From Brachybacterium tyrofermentans (lineage in GTDB: Bacteria; Actinomycetota; Actinomycetes; Actinomycetales; Dermabacteraceae): a DNA stretch of 64,000 nucleotides. Position 1 is the first letter of the stretch, and each line of letters begins with the position of its first letter. The stretch covers positions 62,001 to 126,000 of the forward strand of contig NZ_JABUXW010000012.1 of NCBI RefSeq assembly GCF_014897585.1, in the 5' to 3' direction. The position numbers and the translations under genes are program-made. The notes beneath the pieces were generated by a model. That model did not search any database, was not told the DNA's origin, and saw only the letters and a list, made by a program, of their open reading frames with translations. This document shows, piece by piece, positions 45,687-53,173 of this stretch.

Positions 45687-45918
45687 TGTGGAAAACCGAA
45701 AGTCGCCATGTGACTGGCATCACGCCTACGGGCACGTCGACAACAAGCACTCGACCGTGTGTCATCACTCCCTGATGACATAATCGCAGGTCAAGCAGAT
45801 ATTCAGTGAAGCCACCGTGGTGCGATCACTTCACGGTTATCCACATTCTGCTGTGGACAACCTTGTGGATGGAGCCGCTCAACGATGTGGACGTGGGTGT
45901 GGATAACCTTGTGGACAA
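45687..45918. other. DnaA-box cluster, possible second or main origin element
   Basis: Perfect boxes: TTATCCACA (45837-45845), TGTGGACAA (45852-45860), TGTGGATAA (45898-45906) and TGTGGACAA (45910-45918). Weaker ones: TGTGGAAAA (45687-45695), TGTGGATGG (45864-45872) and TGTGGACGT (45886-45894). Four perfect boxes in 82 bp is denser than in the dnaA-dnaN gap. It could be part of oriC or a DnaA-titrating/reactivating site. Confidence 0.7.
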
Positions 45919-46140
45919 TCCTGTCTCTGCACGTCAAGCGCTGCCTGGTTCCGCAACTTGACAGAGGCGTTCGGGCCCGCACCAGCGCTCTGTTCCGGGC
46001 GAACACTCTCCCTGGTGGCCTACCCATCCAGCTGCTCCGCGAGCTCGTGCCGAGACGTCGGCGTGCACGTGCGTGGAACGGGGATCCTCGTTCCCTCGAT
46101 GTGGTGTCGTTGCCAGTCCCATGGCGCTCAACTCAGCGTG

Positions 46141-46190
46141 GGAGCTTGGGAGCTTGGGAGCTTGGGAGCCCGGGAACTCGGGGACTTGGG
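46141..46190. repeat. 9-bp tandem repeat
   Basis: The unit GGAGCTTGG is repeated three times from 46141 and then degenerates (GGAGCCCGG, GAACTCGGG, GACTTGGGC). It lies just past the stop of the thioredoxin-like gene. Confidence 0.75.
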
Positions 46191-46199
46191 CCTGCTGTC

Positions 46200-46769
46200 C
46201 TAGATCGGACGCGCAGTGCGAATCGGGCCGAACTCGCGAGCGATCTCGTGCTTCGGAAGGGCTCCCGTGCGTCGGTGCATGAGCCGCCAAGTCCCTGCCA
46301 TCACGGTGTGCTCTCCAGTACTGGACGTGACGGGAAGGTCGCGGAGGACGAGGTGCTCGTCAGGGCGTGACAGGCTCTCAGCCGCCCCTGGGTGTGCCGC
46401 CCCTGTCCCTGCGGCCGCGGTCTCCACTGCCGCAGTCTCGACTGCCGCTGCCGCTGCTTCTGGCCCTGCTTCCCGTGTCTCCACTGCCCCCGCAGCGATG
46501 CTGGACGCAGTCTCGCCCAAGCCTCCAGGAGAGTCAGTGACCTGGTCCGTGACCTTGATGAACCGCAGCCAGGTGGGTACGACGTCGACGCTCAGGAGAT
46601 CGAGCATCTCGTCCTGCGAGGCGTCCACCACGACCGCTCGGACAGTGTCGCCCCAGCGCCGTGAGAGTTCGCGCAGTACGGTCTCGGCCGGCCGTGCCGG
46701 CCCCGCCCAGTCCGCCGTGACCAGCACGACGGCAACGTCGGGCGCGGACGGAGACTCGATCTCGGCCAT
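46200..46769 (-). CDS. Thioredoxin-fold protein lacking the active-site cysteines
   Basis: 189 residues in the trxA position, 49 bp after trxB. The thioredoxin strand and motif region reads VTADWAGPARP (residues 17-27): Trp21 and Pro24 of the W-C-G-P-C motif are kept, but both Cys are Ala (codons GCG 46704-46706 and GCA 46695-46697). The cis-Pro loop VVPTWLRF (Pro65) is intact. An Ala/Glu-rich insert of about 50 residues follows, then a thioredoxin-like ending (GALPKHEIAREFG). It has no Cys at all, so it cannot be a dithiol reductase; a chaperone, TrxB partner or regulator is possible. Start codon supported only by position. Confidence 0.75.
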   Translation of the reverse strand: MAEIESPSAPDVAVVLVTADWAGPARPAETVLRELSRRWGDTVRAVVVDASQDEMLDLLSVDVVPTWLRFIKVTDQVTDSPGGLGETASSIAAGAVETREAGPEAAAAAVETAAVETAAAGTGAAHPGAAESLSRPDEHLVLRDLPVTSSTGEHTVMAGTWRLMHRRTGALPKHEIAREFGPIRTARPI

Positions 46770-46818
46770 GGCGTCGATCTCAGGGCTGGAGCCGGCTCGG
46801 GAACTGATCAGCGGTCGG

Positions 46819-47943
46819 TCAGCGTCCGACGGTCGCAGCGTCGATGACGACCGTCTCGGTCTGCTCGGTCTGCTCGGTCTGCTCGGTCTGCTCGGACTTC
46901 GCCAGTTCGTCGGCCAGTGCCGCCTGGTCGGTCAGCCAGCGCTCGGCATCCAGAGCCGCCTGGCAGCCGGTTCCCGCCGCGGTGATCGCCTGGCGGTAGG
47001 TGTGGTCGACGACGTCGCCCGCTGCGAACACACCGGGCACCGAGGTGTAGGTGGAACGCCCTTCGCAGAGGATGTACCCCTCGTCGTCGAGGTCGACCTT
47101 CCCCCGCAGCAGATCGGTGCGCGGCAGGTGTCCGATCGCCTCGAACACGGCGGACGTCGGCATCACGCGCTCCTCGCCGGTGACGGTGTCGCGCAGCGTC
47201 ACGGAGTCGACCTTCTCGGCGCCGTTGATGCTGACGACCTCGCTGTTCCACGCGAAGGTCAGCTTCGGGTCTGCCTGGGCCCGACGAGCCATGATCTTCG
47301 AGGCGCGCAGCTCGTTGCGGCGATGCACCAGAGTCACGGACTTGCCGAAGCGCGTCAGGAACGTGGCCTCCTCCACGGCGCTGTCGCCACCGCCGATGAC
47401 CACGATGTCCTGGTCCTTGAAGAAGAAGCCGTCGCAGGTGGCGCACCAGCTGACGCCCTTGCCCGAGAGCTCCTTCTCGCCGTCGACACCGAGCTCGCGG
47501 TATGCGGATCCGGTGGACAGGATGATCGACTTGGCGCGGTACACGGTGCCGTCGTCCAGCGTGACCGTCTTGATCTCGCCCTCGAGCTGAAGATCCACGG
47601 CATCGTCGTAGATGACCTCCGCACCGAACCGTTCTGCCTGCTCCTGCATCGTGGCCATGAGCTCGGGCCCCTGGATCCCGTTCGCGAAGCCCGGGAAGTT
47701 CTCGACATCGGTGGTCGTCATGAGCGCGCCGCCGGCATCGAGCGCACCGGCGATGACGATCGGCTTCATCTCGGCACGCGCCGTGTAGATCGCGGCGGTG
47801 TACCCGGCGGGTCCGGAGCCGACGATGACGACCTCGTGGATGGTCTCGTCACCGGAGATCTCGGGAGCGGTGGCCGGGGCTGCGGCCGGGGCGGACGCCG
47901 TGGGGGCGCCGAGGATGTTCAGGGCCTGAATGGGCTGCGACAT
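46819..47943 (-). CDS. trxB: Thioredoxin reductase
   Basis: 374 residues from an ATG at 47943. FAD site [20 protein letters not shown], redox pair WCATCDGFF (Cys167 and Cys170), NADPH site [20 protein letters not shown], and the final FAD motif [20 protein letters not shown]. It reduces thioredoxin with NADPH in the cytoplasm. The N-terminus has about 35 extra residues; the C-terminus has a repeated TEQ tail ([13 protein letters not shown]) encoded by a 9-bp tandem repeat at 46854-46895. It lies upstream of the Cys-less thioredoxin-like gene and downstream of the membrane genes, in one transcription unit. Confidence 0.95.
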   Translation of the reverse strand: MSQPIQALNILGAPTASAPAAAPATAPEISGDETIHEVVIVGSGPAGYTAAIYTARAEMKPIVIAGALDAGGALMTTTDVENFPGFANGIQGPELMATMQEQAERFGAEVIYDDAVDLQLEGEIKTVTLDDGTVYRAKSIILSTGSAYRELGVDGEKELSGKGVSWCATCDGFFFKDQDIVVIGGGDSAVEEATFLTRFGKSVTLVHRRNELRASKIMARRAQADPKLTFAWNSEVVSINGAEKVDSVTLRDTVTGEERVMPTSAVFEAIGHLPRTDLLRGKVDLDDEGYILCEGRSTYTSVPGVFAAGDVVDHTYRQAITAAGTGCQAALDAERWLTDQAALADELAKSEQTEQTEQTEQTETVVIDAATVGR

Positions 47944-48052
47944 GTCGGGGATGTCCTTCCGTGGGTTTCGTCGTGGGTCGTCGGCAGTCAGCGGGAGGAC
48001 CGCGACCAAGTATGGGCTATGGCGATGGGAGTGTCGGAGGACGGAACGAGGC

Positions 48053-48655
48053 TCACAGGGAGCCGATCATCACCTCGCCGGACCACAGCCTCAGCTGGGC
48101 CGGATCGGTGGCGTCGGACTCCTGGTTCCCGCATTCGGGCCGCACCACGGTGGCGGAGACCGTCCCGCCGTTGGCCTGCAACGTCTCGCGATCCATCGGA
48201 CCGTGGACGAGCAGCCACGACGGTGTCTCGTCGGCGCTCCATGCCACCTCCTCCATGATCAGGATCGAATCCGGGATCCCCTGCTGTCGCAGGCACGCCG
48301 AGGGGTCGAAGCTCGTCGGGGGCTGGATCATGCCGGCGTCGACGAGTCTCTGCACCTCGGTCCCGAGGCTTCCCTCATTGACAACGGGAACACCGGACGA
48401 ATTCTTCCCGGCCCCTGCTGCTGAGTCGACCGATGTGGACACGGTGCGCGCCCGATTGGCGGTCGAGTGCTCGAGAGCGACCGTGAGCTGGACCCCCAGC
48501 AGGGCGGAGATCGCGATGGCGATCAGCACCACCGGGATGGGGACGCCGAGCATCGTGGCGAACCGTGAGCGCCGCCCCGCTCTCGCACGGCCGGTGGACG
48601 ACGGGGCGGGAACCCGTCGTTGCGGCCGTGAGATGCGGGGCACCTTCGGTGTCAT
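48053..48655 (-). CDS. Single-pass membrane protein of unknown function
   Basis: 200 residues: a basic cytoplasmic arm ([20 protein letters not shown]), one membrane span ([20 protein letters not shown]), then an outside domain of about 125 residues with two Cys (SACLRQQG and RPECGNQ) that could form a disulfide. No domain is recognised. Its ATG overlaps the end of the pseudokinase gene by 4 bp, so the two are coupled. In many actinobacteria this spot holds sigM and its anti-sigma factor; neither is present here. Confidence 0.78.
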   Translation of the reverse strand: MTPKVPRISRPQRRVPAPSSTGRARAGRRSRFATMLGVPIPVVLIAIAISALLGVQLTVALEHSTANRARTVSTSVDSAAGAGKNSSGVPVVNEGSLGTEVQRLVDAGMIQPPTSFDPSACLRQQGIPDSILIMEEVAWSADETPSWLLVHGPMDRETLQANGGTVSATVVRPECGNQESDATDPAQLRLWSGEVMIGSL

Positions 48656-51378
48656 TCGGGGGTGATCTCGGCGATCCGGGCGCGGAAGCGGCCCGCCTCG
48701 TTGCTGTCCGGCGGAAGCTCGGGGATGTAGAGCGCGACCTTCTCCGCGTCGACGGGCTTGTCGGGCTCCAGACGCACCTCTCCGTCGCCGGCGAACTTGC
48801 CGGTGGCGAGGACGTCGCCGAGGGAGCCGTCATCGTTCACGGCTCGCAGCTCGAGGGTGCCGCCGGTGTTGCGGGCTGTGGCCACGGTGAGCGCCGTGAC
48901 CTTCGACTTCTCGGCGAACGACACCTGGATGGCGACACCCTCCTTGAGGCCGCCGAAGTCCGGGCTGGCGTAGTGCTGTGTGGACCAGAACGTGGCAGGG
49001 TCGCCGTCGGTGAGGCGGTCCTGCTGGTCGGTGTGGTCAGGATCCCCGCCACCCTCGGCGGACAGCTCGACCCCGGAGATCTCCGGGGCCGGGAGCTCGG
49101 GCTCCTTGGTGGGTTCCTTCGTGGGCTCCACGGGGGCTTCCCCGGACTCGGTCGGCGCAGGTGTGGTCGGCGCGGCCTTGGTCTCCAGCGGGTCCGTGAT
49201 CCTGTCACGCAGCCCCGAGGTCGCCGTGGTCACAGCGAACACGGCAGCGATGATCGTCAGCAGCACGGCACCGGCGATGATCCACTGGGACTGCCGCGAC
49301 CGCTCCTCCGGGGCGCGGGGTCCGAGGGCATAGGTGCCCGGATCATCGGAATCCACGGCCACGCTGACCACGTCACGCAGCAGCGAGCTGCGAGCGTACG
49401 GCGCGGCGGACTCCTCCGGCTCCGGATCGCTGCCGGTCCGATCTCGCCCCCGCACCACGATCGGGCCCGTGGCGGCAGGTTCGGTGCGGCCGAGAACGGG
49501 CACTGCGCTCGGCGACGAGGCAGCCGACGAGGCGGCCGCCGTGTCGGTGTCGTGACCGTCGGGCGCCTGCTGAGGGGTCTGCTCTGCGGCGAACTGCATC
49601 GGGTCGTCCCGGTGCTCTGAAGGCTGCTGGGCGGCGGCTGCTCCGTCCGCCCCGGCAGCAGGCGCGAGCGGCTGAGGAGAGCCGGATGTGGAGGACTCAG
49701 AGGGCGGGGACCCCGCCTCGGCGGAGCTCGCGCCCGGGGCGGTCGACGAGGCGAGTGCACCTGCTCCCGCAGCAGCGGCCGCGCCGGCGCCGAGGGCAGG
49801 AAGAACCGCGGTCCCCTCCTGGGCGGAGTGTGCCGACGGGTCGTCGGTCTCTGATCCCGACGCCGACGTCTTCTGGCGCATCGGTGCGGCAGGTGCTGCA
49901 GGCGCCGTCGCCGCGACATCGAGATGGCCCGGGAACGGGCTGGTCCCGCGCTTCTGGTCGAGGTGGAGCTCCTTGACGATCGCCTCGGCATCGGCCGATC
50001 GGCGCGCGGACTCCTCGGCGGCCTGTCGGTCAGCTTCCTGAGCAGCGGCCGCGGCACGGTCCTGTTCCGCGGCGTGGTCGGCGGCGGTTCGGTCGACAGT
50101 CTCCTGGTCACCGGCGTCCCGCCCCTCGACGGGCTGCCCAGCGGAGGATGCGGTCTCGGCCGCGGAGCCCTCGGCGCGGCCGGCGGACCGGCGGGGTGCC
50201 TCTGCGGCGCCATCCGCCGCGTCTGTCGAGGCATCACCGGTATGTGCGGCGACGGCGCCTGCAGCGCCTGCAGCACCTGCCGCCCCGGCTGCTCCGACGA
50301 CACCGGCGGCGCCGGCGCTCGACGGGGAGGCCTGCGCGGAGGACGCCTGCGTGTCAGCACCAGCACCAGCACCAGCGCCGGACGCAGGGCGCACGACGGT
50401 GTCTTCGGTGTCATCCGCGGCAGATCGCACGATGGTGTCCGCAGTGTCCCCGGTGGCAGGCCGCACGACGGTGTCCGCGGTGTCGCCGGTCGCAGCTGTC
50501 GTGCTGGTGCTGCTATCGGCAGTGCTGCTGCCGTCGGCGGCGATGGTCCGGGCGTGGCGTGCGGTTCCTGCGTGCGGGTAGGCCTCGAGGGTGACCGGGA
50601 TCGACTGCCAGGGCTCGAGCGCCGAGATCAGCTCGCGCGTGGTCTCGGGGACGTCGTCGGCCGACTCGTTCAGCACCAGGTCGCACAGCAGATCGAGATC
50701 CGCCGGGATCGCGGAGTCGACGAGCGTCGAGGGCAGGGGCACCAGCCCGTCCGGGCCGTGCTTCGGGGCCTTCCCCGTCAGGGCGCGGTAGAGCAGGGCG
50801 ACCAGGGAGGCGGTGTCCTGGAACGAGGCCACCTCACGAGAGCGGTCCAGGCCGGGGTGCGACGCGGCCTCCACCCCCACGCCGAGCACGACGACCTCAC
50901 CGGAGCGGGTGTTGACGAACAGGCGGTTGGAGTCGAGGAACTGATGGCGCACCCCGCGACGGCGGGCCGCCTCGAGGCCGGAGGCGGCTTCGCCGATGAT
51001 CGAGCGCGCGGTCTCGGGATGCAGGCTCGTCGAGCCCAGCAGCGCGGCGAGCGGAGGCGCGGTCGGCACGGGATACTCCACGACCGTCGTCGGACCACCC
51101 CCGGAGGGATCTCCGGTCTCGCCGTCCCGGGGGTCGTCGAGCACGACGATCTCGCGAACGGGCAGCAGGTGGGGATCATCGACGAGATAGGCGCGGCGCA
51201 CGGCGTCGGCCGCTTCGAGGGCGGTCTCGCCCTGCACGATGAAGAGCACGACGCTCTCCCCGGTGGCCACGGTGCGGGCGCGATGCCACACAGCGCCGTC
51301 GGCGACGCCTGCCAGGGGGATCTTCCCCTCGAGCGTCCACCGGGAGCGCAGAGCGTCCTCTAGCGAGATCGTGTTCAC
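48652..51378 (-). CDS. Pseudokinase with membrane span and extracellular discoidin-like domain
   Basis: 908 residues from a GTG. Residues 1-260 resemble a Ser/Thr kinase fold (RSRWTLEGKIPLAGVADGAV, LLAALLGST-like hinge, GLEAARRRGVRHQFLDSNRL) but lack the catalytic Lys, the HRD Asp and the DFG motif, so it is a pseudokinase. A long Ala/Asp/Thr-rich linker with repeats (TADTVVRPATGD, TEDTVVRPASG) follows, then one span (WIIAGAVLLTIIAAVFAVTT, near 700) and a C-terminal carbohydrate-binding-like domain (VELSAEGGGDPDHTDQQD, DPATFWSTQHY). In mycobacterial MviN the pseudokinase and this domain are fused to MurJ. Here they are separate, just after murJ. Likely regulates lipid II flipping or wall assembly. 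Confidence 0.85.
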   Translation of the reverse strand: MNTISLEDALRSRWTLEGKIPLAGVADGAVWHRARTVATGESVVLFIVQGETALEAADAVRRAYLVDDPHLLPVREIVVLDDPRDGETGDPSGGGPTTVVEYPVPTAPPLAALLGSTSLHPETARSIIGEAASGLEAARRRGVRHQFLDSNRLFVNTRSGEVVVLGVGVEAASHPGLDRSREVASFQDTASLVALLYRALTGKAPKHGPDGLVPLPSTLVDSAIPADLDLLCDLVLNESADDVPETTRELISALEPWQSIPVTLEAYPHAGTARHARTIAADGSSTADSSTSTTAATGDTADTVVRPATGDTADTIVRSAADDTEDTVVRPASGAGAGAGADTQASSAQASPSSAGAAGVVGAAGAAGAAGAAGAVAAHTGDASTDAADGAAEAPRRSAGRAEGSAAETASSAGQPVEGRDAGDQETVDRTAADHAAEQDRAAAAAQEADRQAAEESARRSADAEAIVKELHLDQKRGTSPFPGHLDVAATAPAAPAAPMRQKTSASGSETDDPSAHSAQEGTAVLPALGAGAAAAAGAGALASSTAPGASSAEAGSPPSESSTSGSPQPLAPAAGADGAAAAQQPSEHRDDPMQFAAEQTPQQAPDGHDTDTAAASSAASSPSAVPVLGRTEPAATGPIVVRGRDRTGSDPEPEESAAPYARSSLLRDVVSVAVDSDDPGTYALGPRAPEERSRQSQWIIAGAVLLTIIAAVFAVTTATSGLRDRITDPLETKAAPTTPAPTESGEAPVEPTKEPTKEPELPAPEISGVELSAEGGGDPDHTDQQDRLTDGDPATFWSTQHYASPDFGGLKEGVAIQVSFAEKSKVTALTVATARNTGGTLELRAVNDDGSLGDVLATGKFAGDGEVRLEPDKPVDAEKVALYIPELPPDSNEAGRFRARIAEITPE

Positions 51379-51433
51379 GAGCCGTCCTTATCGTCGTCGT
51401 GCGGGCGAGCGTCCGTCACGAGCGTCTTCCATG

Positions 51434-53173
51434 CTACGAGGTCACCGGTCGACCGCGACGCGTCAACCGGGTCACGACACGCTGTACCTGCCCGACCAGC
51501 CAGCGCACCTCGGTCATCTTCAGCACCCACCCGGCGGCCGCGAACACCATCGCCATGACCACCCCGATGACTGCTCCCACCAGAACCGCCACCAGTCGGT
51601 GCGACCAGATCACGTCGTCGAGCAGCGCGACCAGGCCCGCTCCGGCCGCCCAGCTGAGCACCGTGGCGGCCAGGAGCTTGCCCGCCACGATCGCTCCGGT
51701 GCGCATGCTCGGCGGCGTGGTGCCGAGCCTGGCGGCGTGCCGACGCAGCTGCCACATGCCGACCAGCCAGGCCACGAGGTTCCCGAGGCTGGTGCAGGCG
51801 GCGGCGGTCATCGTCGCCCACATCGGATCGACCGTGAGCAGGATGACCGGGATCGCCGCGAGGCTGATCGCGGTGATCGGGATCTGCGAGAGGAAGGGCG
51901 TGCGCGCGTCCTCGTAGGCGTAGAACACGCGCTTGATCAGGTACAGCGAGGCGAAGGGCACCAGGCCCAGCATGTAGGCGATCAGCACGTTGCCGTTGGC
52001 GCGGGCACCGATCTCGCCCGTGCCGCCGCCGATCACCCACATGATCGGGCCCGCCAGAGCGATGAACACGGCCACGCACAGCATCATCGGGATCGCGAGC
52101 AGACGGTTCGTCTCCGCGTACCGGGCGAGCGCGCCGGCATGGTCGCCGTCGACCGCGCGTCGGGAGATCGTCGGGAAGACGGCCGTGACCACGGCGACCG
52201 CGATGATCCCCTGCGGGATCATGAAGGCCATGTAGGCCCAGTCCAGGCTGAGCAGTCCGGGATAGCGGGCCGCCTGCTCGGGGTGGTCGCGGAGCTTCTC
52301 GGTCATGAACCCGGCGCGGGCGGTGGACCAGCGCGTGGCCCACACGCCGAGCTGGCCGAGGCCCAGCATCGCGAGGGTCCACAGGCCGATCTTCGAGAGC
52401 TTGCCCAGGCCGAGACCACGGAATCCCCAGCGGGGCCGCAGTCGCAGATCGAGCTTCTTGACGTACCAGAACAGGAACACGACCTGCGCGGCCGATCCGC
52501 CGACGTTGATCGCGGCCATCGCGATGATCATCGGCAGGGTCCACTCCGAGGGAGCGCCGACCTTTCCCCACATGCCCAGGAACAGGGCTGCGCCCACGAT
52601 GCCCACCAGGTTGTTGAGCACCGGAGCCCACTGGTACGGACCGAAGGAGTCATGGGCGTTCAGCAGCTGCCCGCACATCACGTACAGCGCCGAGAAGAAG
52701 ACCTGCGGCATCATCCAGTAGCCGAGCTGCACGGCCAGGGCGTAGGTCTCCGGGGGCAGCACGCCGCTGGTCAGGGGCAGCAGGAGCGGGACTCCCACCA
52801 TGCAGATCACGGTGATCGCCAGGGAGAACGTGGCGACGAGGGTCATGAGGCGGGAGATGTAGTCGCTGCCCCGGTCCGGGCGCTTGACGGCCCGCACGAT
52901 CGCGGGGACCAGGATGGCGTTCAGGGTGCCGCCGCCCACGAGCAGCCAGACGGTGTTCGGGAGCGTGTTCGCGGCGCTGAACGAGCTGGCCGCAGCGGAC
53001 ATGGACCCGGCGAGGATCAGACCGAACATGAAGTTGCGGACGAAGCCCAGCAGGCGGGAGACCGTGGACCCGGCGGCCATCAGCACGCTGGCCTGCATGA
53101 GCTTCGAGCGGCTGGAGGGCACGCCGTGGCGGCGGTGGCGCGGGACGTGCTGCACGCGGAGGGCGGAGCTCAT
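51434..53173 (-). CDS. murJ: Lipid II flippase MurJ
   Basis: 579 residues with about fourteen membrane segments. It has the MurJ/MviN opening LMQASVLMAAGSTVSRLLGF, the conserved LVGGGTLNAILVPAI and FSALYVMCGQLLNAHDSF, and internal FMIPQGIIAVAVVTAVFPTI. It moves the peptidoglycan precursor lipid II across the membrane. The C-terminus stops after a short basic tail, so no kinase domain is fused. The ATG at 53173 overlaps the DUF6049 gene end by 4 bp. The pseudokinase gene follows after 55 bp. Confidence 0.96.
   Translation of the reverse strand: MSSALRVQHVPRHRRHGVPSSRSKLMQASVLMAAGSTVSRLLGFVRNFMFGLILAGSMSAAASSFSAANTLPNTVWLLVGGGTLNAILVPAIVRAVKRPDRGSDYISRLMTLVATFSLAITVICMVGVPLLLPLTSGVLPPETYALAVQLGYWMMPQVFFSALYVMCGQLLNAHDSFGPYQWAPVLNNLVGIVGAALFLGMWGKVGAPSEWTLPMIIAMAAINVGGSAAQVVFLFWYVKKLDLRLRPRWGFRGLGLGKLSKIGLWTLAMLGLGQLGVWATRWSTARAGFMTEKLRDHPEQAARYPGLLSLDWAYMAFMIPQGIIAVAVVTAVFPTISRRAVDGDHAGALARYAETNRLLAIPMMLCVAVFIALAGPIMWVIGGGTGEIGARANGNVLIAYMLGLVPFASLYLIKRVFYAYEDARTPFLSQIPITAISLAAIPVILLTVDPMWATMTAAACTSLGNLVAWLVGMWQLRRHAARLGTTPPSMRTGAIVAGKLLAATVLSWAAGAGLVALLDDVIWSHRLVAVLVGAVIGVVMAMVFAAAGWVLKMTEVRWLVGQVQRVVTRLTRRGRPVTS

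Larger units (their letters stand above)
43129..46199. other. Gene-free 3.1-kb region between parB and the trx operon
   Basis: None of the open frames here has recognisable sequence, a good ribosome site or typical codon use, and GC is visibly lower than in flanking genes. The stretch contains the parS-like array (43625-45577), isolated DnaA boxes (43450-43458 perfect; 43501-43509 one mismatch) and a DnaA-box cluster (45687-45918). It replaces the short gap that usually separates parB from trxA/trxB. Confidence 0.7.

Noticed and set aside
43694-45768. Several 60-160-codon frames in the parB-trx gap
   Set aside because: No motif, poor starts, codon use unlike neighbours, and parS-like sites fall inside them on either strand.
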